From: Nitrososphaerota archaeon | GTDB lineage: Archaea; Thermoproteota; Nitrososphaeria; Nitrososphaerales; Nitrososphaeraceae | Reading direction: 5' to 3' | Assembly: GCA_005877345.1 (NCBI GenBank) | Contig: VBPR01000081.1 | Location: 2,975 to 17,325, forward strand | Length of the DNA: 14,351 nucleotides | In this document: positions 1-7,426 of the stretch, piece after piece | How positions within the stretch are numbered: the first letter of the stretch is position 1 | Layout of the letters: each line of letters opens with the position of its first letter | Notes under the pieces: generated by a model | The model's database searches: none | What the model was told of the DNA's origin: nothing | The model's input: only the letters and a program-made list of their open reading frames with translations | Program-made: the position numbers and the translations under genes

Positions 1-2
1 GT

Positions 3-866
3 ACTGACAAAAAACAAGTATCCTCACCCATAGATTTGAGGGGAGCCCTAATGCTTTCTCTCACAATAATTTCGTTTCTAATGGCCTTAACGCTAATAGA
101 AACAGGAATAAATTCTACAAATTTACCTCAAATTGAGGCTGCGTTTACAATTTCTGTAGCTTCCCTGGTCACCTTTGTAATAGTAGAAAGAAGAGTAGCG
201 TCTCCCTTGGTAGATTTGAGATTGCTAAAAGACAAAATTCTGCTTCCTTCATACATTATAATGGTAGCGACTGGAATTACTATGTTCATGATATATCCTG
301 CTATAGTTCAACTTGTCAGAAGTCCAGTACCCATGGGTTTCGGAGGTAGTCCGGTAGATGTCGCAAATGTGCAACTGCCGTTCATGGTTATGTTTCTTGT
401 CTTTGCGGCCATCACTCCAATGATTATAAATAGGATAGGAAAACTAAATCCTATTATCCTAGGTACGGTAATAAGCCTTGCAGGGTCGATTGGACTACTG
501 ATGTTTCATTCAACAGGAATAGCTGTATCCACTAACTTGGCTATTATTGCATCAGGTCTTTCTATGTCAGTTACTTCTGTGTGGAATATCGTCGTTTCAT
601 CGTCTCCAAAATTATTCATTGGAATTTCTGTAGGAGTAGGCGCTCTGCTGTTATTCCTTGGAATGGCAATTGGTCCTGCTCTAACTGGAGTGTATTTAGA
701 GGGTAAACAGACAATTGATGGTATTCCAGGAGCCTATCCTTCGCCGGAATCATACAATCTAGTATATCTTACCTCAGCAGGATTATCAGCTATTTCACTT
801 ATTTTTGTGTTCTTACTCAAGAAAACGACAGGGAAAATACAACTCGAATCAGCAACAACAAAGTAA
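3..866 (+). CDS. MFS multidrug-type transporter, C-terminal part (5' end outside window)
   Basis: The frame is open to the left edge, so this is the C-terminal portion of a larger membrane transporter. The TTG at 36 lies inside the frame: the residues before it (SSPIDLRGALMLS) read like the inter-helix loop of 14-helix drug:H+ antiporters (DHA2 branch of the major facilitator superfamily), so 36 is not a real start. About seven hydrophobic segments follow, with a cytoplasmic-type loop (VERRVASPLVDLRLLKDK) between two of them, typical of the family. It probably exports small molecules across the cytoplasmic membrane using the proton gradient; the substrate cannot be told. The last residues (KKTTGKIQLESATTK) form a short charged tail. 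The next gene is convergent, about 600 bases away. The family is fairly sure, the subfamily less so. Confidence 0.8.
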   Translation, partial: TDKKQVSSPIDLRGALMLSLTIISFLMALTLIETGINSTNLPQIEAAFTISVASLVTFVIVERRVASPLVDLRLLKDKILLPSYIIMVATGITMFMIYPAIVQLVRSPVPMGFGGSPVDVANVQLPFMVMFLVFAAITPMIINRIGKLNPIILGTVISLAGSIGLLMFHSTGIAVSTNLAIIASGLSMSVTSVWNIVVSSSPKLFIGISVGVGALLLFLGMAIGPALTGVYLEGKQTIDGIPGAYPSPESYNLVYLTSAGLSAISLIFVFLLKKTTGKIQLESATTK

Positions 867-1468
867 CCAACTACTGACATTCGGGCCTTGAAAAGAGAAG
901 AGACATTATTATCGAATTGACAAAATGGTAATGAGAAAACCCAGATAATAAGTCATAATTACCCAGTTATCGTTCCGCCCCTGAGAAATGGAATTTGTCT
1001 TTTAAGGAAGACTAAAAAGGCAAAACAAAAGCAAAGAGAAAAGAACTAATTAATCTAACCGTTATAACTTTTATTGAACTATCAATTATACACGAAAATT
1101 TTAAAATGATAATAATCTTAGTAAAGCGGAAGATTCAGAAGACGTGAAACAAGTTACTTAGAAAAGGGCTATCATTAATTGGAATGTTGGATATAGATAT
1201 AATATTCAGAAAGTTAAAACCCCGTCTCCTTTAAAATGGACTTGCTACAAGTGCTAAACCGATCTAAGTTTCATATTCGTCCCTTAACCTTGAAAAAGGT
1301 TCTGGATCTATGGAGTCATTCTAAACCTACTTTTTTTAGTTTGGGTTTACTGCAGCATAAGATGACAATCCTAACATGGTAATCCTTTATCAAATTTAAT
1401 GGACTTGTGTATGGCTGCTATTCCAGGAAACTAGCTAGAGGTAACAAAAAGAAAAGCAATATACCAAG
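867..1468. other. Intergenic stretch without a recognisable gene
   Basis: About 600 bases between two convergent genes. I found no open frame with coding character, no full tRNA cloverleaf and no repeat array. On the minus strand, 1446-1457 reads as a pyrimidine/T-rich run just after the zinc-finger gene and could act as its archaeal terminator. On the plus strand there is a T7 run at 1331-1337, far from the transporter stop. Confidence 0.5.
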
Positions 1469-1621
1469 TTATGAAACGCCAAAAGGTGGTCTCCTTCCTT
1501 GGCTATGTTCGACTGACTTATGGTAACTCAACATATCGGGAGTCTCAAAAATCTTTCCACATATTTCACAGCTCAATCTCTTTGGCCTCGGAGTGTAAAT
1601 TGATTGCTCTGCGGTAGACAT
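1469..1621 (-). CDS. Small C2H2 zinc-finger protein
   Basis: A 50-residue protein starting MSTAEQ. It carries one C2H2 finger, CEICGKIFETPDMLSYHKSVEH: C-x2-C, then H-x4-H, with the usual aromatic and Leu core positions. A basic tail follows (QGRRPPFGV). Such one-finger mini-proteins are common in soil ammonia-oxidising archaea and presumably bind nucleic acid or protein partners in the cytoplasm; the actual target is unknown. The frame extends upstream to a TTG at 1663, but ATG codons at 1627 and 1621 are more credible: TATATT lies on the minus strand 25 bases before the ATG at 1621, which fits a nearly leaderless transcript. The gene is convergent with the transporter. The next gene upstream is the broken DUF3179 gene, with a tRNA-like segment between them. 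Confidence 0.75.
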   Translation of the reverse strand: MSTAEQSIYTPRPKRLSCEICGKIFETPDMLSYHKSVEHSQGRRPPFGVS

Positions 1622-1735
1622 TTGCATATATAATATGGACAATATAGCACTTAAGGTTTTCAAAAAAGCTCAAACGGAAAATAATAGGATACGTATGCAA
1701 CAATGAACCCAAGACAAAATAGGTAAATACCATGT

Positions 1736-1779
1736 TAATAGAACCCTAGTACATGAAGGGTTCGAATCCCGACGGCTCC
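1736..1779 (+). repeat. tRNA 3'-end-like segment (copy 1)
   Basis: It contains GGTTCGAATCC (1759-1769), a perfect tRNA T-loop/B-box, followed by CGGCTCC and an A, as at the acceptor end of a tRNA. No matching 5' half (a GGAGCCG start, D arm, anticodon arm) lies upstream, so this is not an intact tRNA. The 44 bases match 7286-7329 at 38 positions. GAACCCT (1741-1747) pairs perfectly with AGGGTTC (1757-1763). It is best read as a leftover tRNA 3' end, such as integrating elements leave or use as attachment sites; that role is inferred. Confidence 0.5.
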
Positions 1780-1842
1780 AGACCTACGAATTTCAACATG
1801 GCTTAGTATCGATTTTTATTCGTCATAGGTAAAAATAATATA

Positions 1843-2889
1843 TTAAGAATATACTTTAGTTCCTGGATGAAACGCTGCCCATTCAAACCAGTAACCTTCA
1901 TCAAAGGGTAAACGCACAAGTTGTTTCCCTTTCAGTGGTCCTTCAATTGATTTTCCTTCAAAATCCCATTGACTTCCGGTTTGCTTATCTGTGAAGCTAT
2001 TAGTAGTAAAGTTATACTGGAAAATTAATGTCTGTCCGTTGACTGAAGAATCAAATACTCTTGCCATGAGAGGATGCAATGAAAATAGTGTTACCGATTA
2101 ATTATGTAGTTGGTCGTTGATCACTTTCAATTTCTCAATATCCTCTAACTTGTAAGCTTTGTTCAATCCCCCATTTTCAAGTCCAACGACAATCTCCTTT
2201 AATCCAGCTCTGTTATCTTTATTGGAAATTGGGAATAAAATATCTGGACTAGTATAGTAATCACCATAGGGATCTGCCCCATAAGGTCGAGCTGATCCAG
2301 TATCTTTTGAGAGAACTTTGGAATTTGGATATAATTGCTTCCAATCTTTCCAGAACGCTACATCAAACGGAATTTTTTCAAGTTTAATGCCTGCATAATT
2401 TCCTACTATTCCTTCACCTAAAGCCTGACTCCATAGTGATTTAGTTAATCTATCATACATCACAAGATTGCTATTGTAGAGCTTTCCAGATGTTCCAAAT
2501 TCTAGAACCGTATGATTAACGGTTCTATTGAATACTTGATTAGTAAAACAAAGAGGACAGTAAGTGACAGCCACAGGAATGCGACCTACATTATCGTTAA
2601 CTATTTCATGCCACACTAAGATTTGAAGTGGATATGCCCTTATATCTCCATTAAGTTTTATGCCAACGACTTTATCAGAATCTCCAAGAAACTTATCCCC
2701 GTCACTTACTGAAACGAATTTGCGCGAATCTATTGAAGGAATACCATCAGGTGGAGGTCCACCACTTACAATCTGTTCTAGAGGAACAGTATGTTTTTCT
2801 TCCGCTCTCACTGTTGCAAAGATGCTTAGTGGTAGCGGGGTTGCAACCAATGTAGTAATCAATAGCAGAACTTCAATTTGTAAAAGCAT
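1843..2889 (-). pseudogene. DUF3179 exported protein, interrupted by one in-frame TAA
   Basis: From the ATG at 2889 the frame runs 263 codons to a TAA at 2098-2100, then continues in the same frame for 84 more codons to the stop at 1843. The two parts together make a normal-length DUF3179 protein. An N-terminal signal peptide (MLLQIEVLLLITTLVATPL) is followed by the family's IPSID start, WHEIVND, and the CPLCFT cysteine pair (Cys111 and Cys114). The part after the stop carries the conserved end: RVFDSSVNG, TGSQWDFEG, GPLKGKQLVRLP and WFEWAAFHP. The biochemical role of DUF3179 is unknown; the signal peptide and paired cysteines suggest a role outside the cytoplasm. The frame is open upstream to a TTG at 2922, but ATG gives the better signal peptide. 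The upstream membrane-protein gene ends about 40 bases earlier, so the two were probably co-transcribed. An A5 run at 1831-1835 gives a minus-strand T-run terminator. Confidence 0.85.
2098..2100 (-). other. Premature in-frame stop (TAA) in DUF3179
   Basis: On the minus strand the frame reads ...VINDQLHN, TAA, SVTLFSLHPLMARVFD... with no frame change. The flanking residues align with the continuous family pattern VIND-x(n)-RVFD, so the TAA stands in place of one sense codon (AAA, CAA and GAA are each one base away). The downstream part has no strong start of its own; TTG at 2079 is the only early candidate. Confidence 0.85.
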
Positions 2890-2928
2890 TTTCCTATTAC
2901 AAAATGTAGATAGAAGGATCAAACATAC

Positions 2929-3426
2929 TCACATGAATGATATTTTTCTCTGATCTTCAGAAATCTCCATACTTTTTAATTTTTGTCTCAATTTGATAGC
3001 AGCAAAGGTGGTGTAACCTATTACTATAATCAATCCCAAATATGAGAGTGGCTTTGAGTATTGTATCAGAATTACTGAGAATGTGCTGCCAAAGACTGAA
3101 GGTAACAATGAAAGAATTAGTAGCCAGCTTCCACAACAACCTAGTGGCACTAATGAGAAAAACGAGAAAAATGAACTTAGTGCAGTGCTGCTGGAAGTTC
3201 CTACAATGCCTTTTCTTTGTCCAAAAATGTTACATCCCAAACTTTTTCCATAATTTGACACATAAACCTGAAATCCGATTGCTATAGCAAAACCAAATAC
3301 TATTATCCCATTTACTTTAATTGCTGCGTTTAAAGCTGTCAAAGCCGTAAGATTGGGTGTTGTAATTATTACTACAAAAAGGTAGGTAATCAGAGAAATA
3401 AATCCAGCAGCGAGTCCTCTTTTCAA
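2929..3426 (-). CDS. Four-helix membrane protein, possibly metal/thiol related
   Basis: A 165-residue integral membrane protein with hydrophobic segments at about residues 5-23, 38-56, 85-112 and 115-145, then a charged cytoplasmic tail rich in Lys and Glu. The third segment holds PLGCCGSWLLILSLLPSVFG, with vicinal cysteines Cys97 and Cys98 inside the membrane, and another Cys at 65. A Cys pair in a helix of a small membrane protein recalls MerT-type metal transporters, but I cannot assign it firmly. The start is TTG: the frame has a stop 16 codons upstream and no ATG. The TGA at 2929-2931 lies just before the DUF3179 frame, so both genes were likely one transcription unit and may work together at the membrane. 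Confidence 0.65.
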   Translation of the reverse strand: MKRGLAAGFISLITYLFVVIITTPNLTALTALNAAIKVNGIIVFGFAIAIGFQVYVSNYGKSLGCNIFGQRKGIVGTSSSTALSSFFSFFSLVPLGCCGSWLLILSLLPSVFGSTFSVILIQYSKPLSYLGLIIVIGYTTFAAIKLRQKLKSMEISEDQRKISFM

Positions 3427-3479
3427 TGCATTTCTTTTAGCAGCAGAACTAGATTGGGTCTTAATTTTCTATCACATAC

Positions 3480-4160
3480 CTATGATGTTCTAGTAAGAGT
3501 ATTACTACTTACTAGTAGCTTTCCTAAAGTTGTCAATCTAGCAGATATTTTTCCCCGATCACCTTTCTCAACTTCAACCAAACCCAAGTCAGCCAGACCT
3601 TTTGACTCCTTTGCTCCCTGAACGTGATAGCTTAGTAGTGGTTTACCATAACCAGAAATCTTCTCCAACTGCTCTAAACTATCTACTACTCCACCTGCTT
3701 GGTTTATTGACTCTAGAATTTTTATCTTCGCTTCCGAGACTATTTCATTATAACTTAGCTTTAAGACGGGCATCAAAAGAGGAACAGTATGTGTATCGTC
3801 CATACCGAAAGCCTGTATTCCATTTATGAATGCAGCCGAAAGGGCAGCACAGCCAATGAGTTTGTCACCAGAGCTAACATTTAAGAGCACTTGTTCAAAC
3901 TCTTTGGCATAAAGATTTAGAATTTCATTAACGCTCTCCATAGTGTCTCTGATAACATTTTCTTTTGTGACAACTGTTATTGTGGTCGGAATGCCAAGAA
4001 CATTTTTTATTTTTTTTGCAAAATCTTCAGCACTGCCCTTATCAGAACTAAAACATATCAGTGCAAGTTTATGAACAGAAAAACTCCTTATACCCAAAGC
4101 TATTCCATCCTGTCCATCAGATCCAAAAGTGGCAATCTGAAGTGTTTTCATATTTGCCAT
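3480..4160 (-). CDS. CARF-domain/winged-HTH regulator-like protein
   Basis: A 226-residue cytoplasmic protein. Residues 1-135 look like the Rossmann-type CARF fold (Csa3/HFX_2341 type). They hold the first strand with TFGSDGQDGIALGIRSF, then KLALICFSSD, and the signature VLLNVSSGDKLIGCAALSAA (strand, Ser-Gly turn, helix), which corresponds to the NxxGGTK-like ligand loop. Residues 140-226 look like a winged helix: helices around SLEQLEKISGYGKPLLSYHVQG, then LADLGLVEVEKGDRGKISARLTTLGKLLV. Proteins of this architecture are thought to sense (oligo)nucleotide signals and control transcription. No CRISPR array or cas gene is visible in the window. The ATG at 4158-4160 is clear. The membrane-protein gene follows 53 bases downstream on the same strand and may be its target. 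Confidence 0.7.
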   Translation of the reverse strand: MANMKTLQIATFGSDGQDGIALGIRSFSVHKLALICFSSDKGSAEDFAKKIKNVLGIPTTITVVTKENVIRDTMESVNEILNLYAKEFEQVLLNVSSGDKLIGCAALSAAFINGIQAFGMDDTHTVPLLMPVLKLSYNEIVSEAKIKILESINQAGGVVDSLEQLEKISGYGKPLLSYHVQGAKESKGLADLGLVEVEKGDRGKISARLTTLGKLLVSSNTLTRTS

Positions 4161-4230
4161 GATTGTAAGAGAGATTTCATCCTAATAAGAAATGCCTCCA
4201 ACGGTTAAAGTTAGGCTTTAATTGATGAAT

Positions 4231-4246
4231 AAAAAGAGAAAAAATT
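4231..4246 (-). terminator. T-run terminator of the DUF7482-like gene
   Basis: On the minus strand this reads as T6 followed shortly by T5, about 20 bases after the stop at 4267. Archaeal termination needs only such T-runs. No hairpin is required or seen. Confidence 0.5.
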
Positions 4247-4266
4247 AGAAATCAGAGATTGATAAT

Positions 4267-5385
4267 TTATGTCTTGCTCATGTGTTCTACTATTGTGGAT
4301 TCATCAAAGAATGGACAGTTGACGACATGTTTTCCTCCCATGGCTGGAGTAATTGTAATCATACCACTTTTTTGCATGGTTACCACGTCATTAACAGTTT
4401 GAAGAATTCTTGCTTTTGATGGATCTTTCCATTCATTGAAGGATATCTTCCACATTGGACTATAGTTTTTGTCAGTCGGATTTGCTGCACCTATCCCGGC
4501 CTGAAATCCCATAGGTCCTGTTCCGTTTATCCCATTTTTGAATTGAAATAAATCTACGGCGACGGCTGATCCAACTAATTTTTCATCAAATGGGACTGAA
4601 GTTACACCCATCATAGTTGCCGGCATCTCAGGTGTTGCATCAGCAACTATGTAGTATATTGTCTTGCCATCAGGACCAAATCCGCGATGAGCAACCATCG
4701 TAACTACCATCTTATTGGTATCTATCTTAAGAACTTGTGCAGGACCATATTTAGAATCGTCAGTAATATTCTTGTCATCTCTAATTTTCATTTGTCCATC
4801 ATGCCATTTAATGGCTGGATGGTTTACTACGATTCCCGTTTTGTTTATAGTCAGGCTACCATTTTTTTCTGCAGCCATTATCTCTTGCACAGACTTTAAC
4901 TCCTTCGCAGTAGAATTATCTTTCCATTTTACTGTATTTATCTGAAGTAGAGGACTGTAACCAGCATCACCTGGCTTTGCACTCAATATAGGAATTTGAA
5001 ATCCAAATGGTCCTTTTCCAGGAACTCCGTTGGTAAATGCATAGGCTTGACTAAGTGCTGATTCAGGTGTTTGTGATAGCAACGGAGCAAAGTTGACTTT
5101 GAATCCTAGTAATTTTGTTGCTTGTTGAGCTATTTTCTCATCAGAAGCGTCTGTTGCAATGAAAAATATTTCATTTCCGTTTTCATAACCTTTAGCTAGT
5201 GGAATATCTATAGGAATACTAGCCCTAGCCAACTTAAGGACAGAACCTGGTGCCGCTTCTTGTCCTTGCACCTTTCCTTCGTTCATAGTCAGTAAAAGTG
5301 GTGACGCAGCAATGATTGCAACCAGAATTGATGCGGTTATTGCCACAGATTTAAAATTCTTGGCCCGTGAATAAGATTTTGTCAT
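4267..5385 (-). CDS. Exported tandem-repeat protein, DUF7482-like
   Basis: A 372-residue secreted or surface protein. The N-terminus is basic and followed by a hydrophobic segment (residues 12-33), a signal peptide or anchor. Two homologous domains follow, at about 72-191 and 242-360. Each starts with a strand (EIFFIATDAS; TIYYIVADAT) and has a glycine loop (NGVPGKGPFGFQ; NGINGTGPMGFQ), an Asp-Tyr turn (KPGDAGYSP; NPTDKNYSP), a Trp strand (TVKWKD; FNEWKD) and a closing ITI/LTI strand. I recall this domain as DUF7482, common in ammonia-oxidising archaea and often near copper proteins; the function is not established. A possible metal-ligand cluster (HxxxCPFF) lies near the C-terminus and His189/His195 between the domains; that is inference. 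The minus-strand TATA (5406-5415) is 26 bases before the ATG, indicating a leaderless transcript and fixing the start. Confidence 0.75.
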   Translation of the reverse strand: MTKSYSRAKNFKSVAITASILVAIIAASPLLLTMNEGKVQGQEAAPGSVLKLARASIPIDIPLAKGYENGNEIFFIATDASDEKIAQQATKLLGFKVNFAPLLSQTPESALSQAYAFTNGVPGKGPFGFQIPILSAKPGDAGYSPLLQINTVKWKDNSTAKELKSVQEIMAAEKNGSLTINKTGIVVNHPAIKWHDGQMKIRDDKNITDDSKYGPAQVLKIDTNKMVVTMVAHRGFGPDGKTIYYIVADATPEMPATMMGVTSVPFDEKLVGSAVAVDLFQFKNGINGTGPMGFQAGIGAANPTDKNYSPMWKISFNEWKDPSKARILQTVNDVVTMQKSGMITITPAMGGKHVVNCPFFDESTIVEHMSKT

Positions 5386-5405
5386 CGTGAAAAGGACAGA
5401 GAAGA

Positions 5406-5415
5406 TGTATAAATC
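5406..5415 (-). promoter_or_regulatory. TATA box of the DUF7482-like gene
   Basis: On the minus strand it reads GATTTATACA. Its centre is about 26 bases before the ATG at 5385, the standard distance for a leaderless archaeal transcript. Confidence 0.6.
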
Positions 5416-5448
5416 TAAATCCTTTAATGGTTATAAAATAAATTTAAT

Positions 5449-5459
5449 GGTTCAAGTCC
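5449..5459 (+). other. Isolated B-box/T-loop match
   Basis: GGTTCAAGTCC fits the tRNA T-loop consensus exactly, but the flanks do not pair into an acceptor or T stem. It is either a chance match or a far-decayed tRNA end. Confidence 0.2.
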
Positions 5460-5496
5460 GAGTATAGTCTTTTCAGCCTTACCGGATAAAGATCCG

Positions 5497-5649
5497 TTAC
5501 GATGTTTTTTGAATATCTGAAATCTCCCTTAAAATCCTATTTACCCTCATGCTTTGCCTGAAGTTCTTAATCGCTTTCATCATTATTGGACAGATAGCCA
5601 TTCCCAAAATCATGCCTGCAGTCATATCGATCATTGCATCACCTAACAT
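5497..5649 (-). CDS. Small hydrophobic hypothetical protein (50 residues)
   Basis: On the minus strand an ATG at 5647-5649 opens a 50-residue frame ending TAA at 5497-5499. The product begins MLGDAMIDMTAGMILGMAIC, a methionine-rich amphipathic or membrane helix. It continues PIMMKAIKNFRQSMRVNRI, strongly basic, and ends REISDIQKTS. This hydrophobic-then-basic pattern suggests a membrane-associated mini-protein. It sits alone between two larger minus-strand genes. An AT-rich TATA-like run (5661-5670) is only about 17 bases before the ATG, which is short for an archaeal promoter. I do not recognise the family. It may be a real small gene or a chance frame. Confidence 0.4.
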   Translation of the reverse strand: MLGDAMIDMTAGMILGMAICPIMMKAIKNFRQSMRVNRILREISDIQKTS

Positions 5650-5733
5650 ACAGTTAATTTAATTATAATGTAAAGTAAAGGTTTTGATTTAACCCAAGAT
5701 TTTTAATAGATCTGTAATATAGACGGAATGCAG

Positions 5734-5803
5734 AAAAGGCGCTGATTACGAGTCGGACTAGAATGATTAAACGGTAAATATGCCTTGAAGTTTATCGCCT
5801 TTT
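5734..5803. other. Inverted repeat just after the deacetylase gene
   Basis: AAAAGGCG (5734-5741) pairs perfectly with CGCCTTTT (5796-5803), closing a loop of 54 bases that ends right at the stop of the deacetylase gene. It could be a 3' RNA structure or a small structured RNA. No tRNA cloverleaf fits the loop. Confidence 0.3.
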
Positions 5804-5805
5804 AG

Positions 5806-6741
5806 TTATTTAATAAATAAATAATTAGTATTCTTATCATATGCAAGATCCTTCATAGTTAGAACTTGAAAATTATTGTCATGTAGGTATTTCATTTCTT
5901 CTTCAAAGAGTATTGGGGATGTATTGTAATCGACAAGATCATTATCACCTGCGCCATGATATATGATAATTGGAACTGCCTTTATCGTTCCGTTCTCATT
6001 GTACTTGTTTTGACTGTTAACTACTTGAATAAATCTCCTCAACAATTCATTGTCGGAATATGAATTTACTTGTCTAGACTGGTCATGGCTCCAGCCTCTG
6101 ATTGAATACTTGTTGGCATAATTTAGATTACCATTATTAGTATATGTACGGCAATCGGTCTGGTTTGATTGATGTACCCATCCGTCGCAATGTAGAAAGG
6201 TGACAGGATTACTCGCAGTCCTGGCCAAGTCATAATATTTAGATACCACATTTACCACCGTTTTATTATCCCACCCTCTATCAAATGGATATGCAAAAGA
6301 TGTTGCGTTAATTCCATGTCGTTGAAGACATTCCTTTGACTTTCCTATTTGATATTCGAGACTATTTTTTGATGCGTGACTTAGGTCTGCGTGATTATTG
6401 GTATGCGATCCTATATCATGTCCTTCTCTGTGTAAAGTTTCCAACTCTGTCCAGTTCATATAACCCTTTTTGTTATCGGGGTATTGACATACGACATAAA
6501 AGGTGGCCTTATATCCATATTTGTCAAGGATTGGTTTTGCTTGGGTATACTGAGTCTTACGCCCATCATCAAAATTTAGTATTACTACCTTGTCACTAGT
6601 TACGCTTTCCGGCATCGATTGTGCATGTAATTGAGAGTTATAGTCAAATTGTCCAATCGCCGGGAATAACACCAAGCCAACTAAAATTGACACGATGCAG
6701 ACTCTAGGTTTAATAAAATTTACTGTCTGCTTGTTTATCAA
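5806..6741 (-). CDS. Exported polysaccharide deacetylase (NodB fold)
   Basis: A NodB-homology (carbohydrate esterase family 4) enzyme that removes acetyl or similar groups from sugar polymers outside the cell. Counted from the TTG at 6741, a signal peptide (INKQTVNFIKPRVCIVSILV...) comes first. Then come motif 1 (ILNFDDG, Asp58/Asp59), motif 2 (SHTNNHADL, His113 and His117 as metal ligands) and motif 3 (FAYPFDRGWD); the last motif is IIYHG near the C-terminus. The chain then ends after the typical FEEEMKYLHDNNFQVLTMKDL helix and strand. The frame is open upstream to another TTG at 6828, but a minus-strand TATA (6771-6779) sits about 34 bases before 6741, so the shorter start is preferred. Likely substrates are surface glycans or imported GlcNAc polymers; not determined. 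Two extra Cys-containing segments (ECLQRHG; LHCDGW...TDCRTY) may form disulfides. Confidence 0.85.
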   Translation of the reverse strand: MINKQTVNFIKPRVCIVSILVGLVLFPAIGQFDYNSQLHAQSMPESVTSDKVVILNFDDGRKTQYTQAKPILDKYGYKATFYVVCQYPDNKKGYMNWTELETLHREGHDIGSHTNNHADLSHASKNSLEYQIGKSKECLQRHGINATSFAYPFDRGWDNKTVVNVVSKYYDLARTASNPVTFLHCDGWVHQSNQTDCRTYTNNGNLNYANKYSIRGWSHDQSRQVNSYSDNELLRRFIQVVNSQNKYNENGTIKAVPIIIYHGAGDNDLVDYNTSPILFEEEMKYLHDNNFQVLTMKDLAYDKNTNYLFIK

Positions 6742-6770
6742 GAAACAGGATACGAAAAACCTTTTTAGAT

Positions 6771-6779
6771 AATATATAG
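6771..6779 (-). promoter_or_regulatory. TATA-like element for the deacetylase
   Basis: It reads CTATATATT-like on the minus strand. Transcription starting about 26 bases downstream would give a leader of around eight bases before the TTG at 6741. It lies inside the longer possible frame, which argues against the start at 6828. Confidence 0.4.
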
Positions 6780-6937
6780 GTATCCTACATTTGCTTGTGG
6801 CTCTAATTAAAACTATAGTCCCTTTCAAGGTAATGTTTATTTTATTTAAAACTCTTTGAAATATGTCACGATTAAGTGCAAGTTACAGCAGTTCATTATG
6901 AGACAATAATATTTTAATAAAATTCAATTTTCAACTT

Positions 6938-7147
6938 TTATTTCGTGGGACAAATCTGCTTACCATTAACTGAATAACAATTTGCGGGTAAAAACTTACT
7001 ATTGTCATTTAACGGAATAGTCATGTGAGAAATAACAAAGAACCATAGTGCAAATATTATAACCAGAACAAGGACTATTATCAAGGCATTAATTAACTTT
7101 TTGCCTAATATTCTTCTTAACGAATTAGTGTTGTCACGTGTCGTCAA
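6938..7147 (-). CDS. Single-helix membrane mini-protein
   Basis: A 69-residue protein: a basic N-terminus (TNSLRRILGKK), one strong transmembrane helix (LINALIIVLVLVIIFALWFFVI), then an outside tail of about 28 residues ending NCYSVNGKQICPTK with two Cys seven positions apart, which could form a disulfide. The positive-inside rule places the tail outside the cell. The start is TTG (7145-7147); a TATA-like run at 7172-7181 on the minus strand lies about 27-30 bases upstream and supports it. I do not recognise a family. It lies upstream of, and on the same strand as, the deacetylase, 196 bases from its longest possible start. Confidence 0.55.
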   Translation of the reverse strand: MTTRDNTNSLRRILGKKLINALIIVLVLVIIFALWFFVISHMTIPLNDNSKFLPANCYSVNGKQICPTK

Positions 7148-7285
7148 TCCAAAAATTACAGGATAAAATTACTAATAAATATAGAAATATTATAAAATCT
7201 AATTAAGCAATTTCTCAATCAAAAACCGATAAAAAATGAAATACGAATTTGGTACTATATTACAGGCAAAAAGCTAAATACTAAG

Positions 7286-7329
7286 TAATAGAACCCAAGT
7301 ACATGCGGGGTTCTAATCCCGACGGGCCC
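7286..7329 (+). repeat. tRNA 3'-end-like segment (copy 2)
   Basis: It matches the segment at 1736-1779 at 38 of 44 positions. The T-loop is GGTTCTAATCC (7309-7319, one departure from consensus), then CCGA and CGGGCCC plus G, as at the end of a tRNA starting GGGCCCG. No 5' half is present. GAACCC (7291-7296) pairs with GGGTTC (7308-7313). A frame of 69 codons running through here (7303-7512) is not credible as a gene. Confidence 0.5.
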
Positions 7330-7384
7330 GAAATTTGCGTCAAAAACAATTCACAACCCCTTGGTCCCATTTTAGGAAAATTAG

Positions 7385-7426
7385 TTGAACCCGCTTACCA
7401 GCAAGGTTCAAATCCCACCCAGTCCA
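7385..7426 (+). repeat. tRNA 3'-end-like segment (copy 3)
   Basis: TTGAACC (7385-7391) pairs perfectly with GGTTCAA (7405-7411). The latter begins GGTTCAAATCC (7405-7415), an exact tRNA T-loop match, followed by CAC, CCAGTCC and A as in an acceptor end. No matching 5' half (GGACTGG) is present. The layout is the same as in the other two copies, but its sequence differs more. Confidence 0.4.

Noticed and set aside
2660..2953. A 97-codon plus-strand frame opposite DUF3179
   Set aside because: Shadow of the DUF3179 coding strand; low-complexity Ser/Thr sequence with no promoter.
5449..5459. A fourth tRNA end
   Set aside because: Only the 11-base T-loop matches; flanking stems do not pair and there is no upstream GAACC arm.
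6336..6599. An 87-codon plus-strand frame opposite the deacetylase
   Set aside because: Antisense shadow of the conserved NodB motifs.
1736..7329. An intact tRNA gene at the T-loop matches
   Set aside because: No D arm, anticodon arm or 5' acceptor strand can be found upstream of any copy, even allowing for an intron of moderate size.
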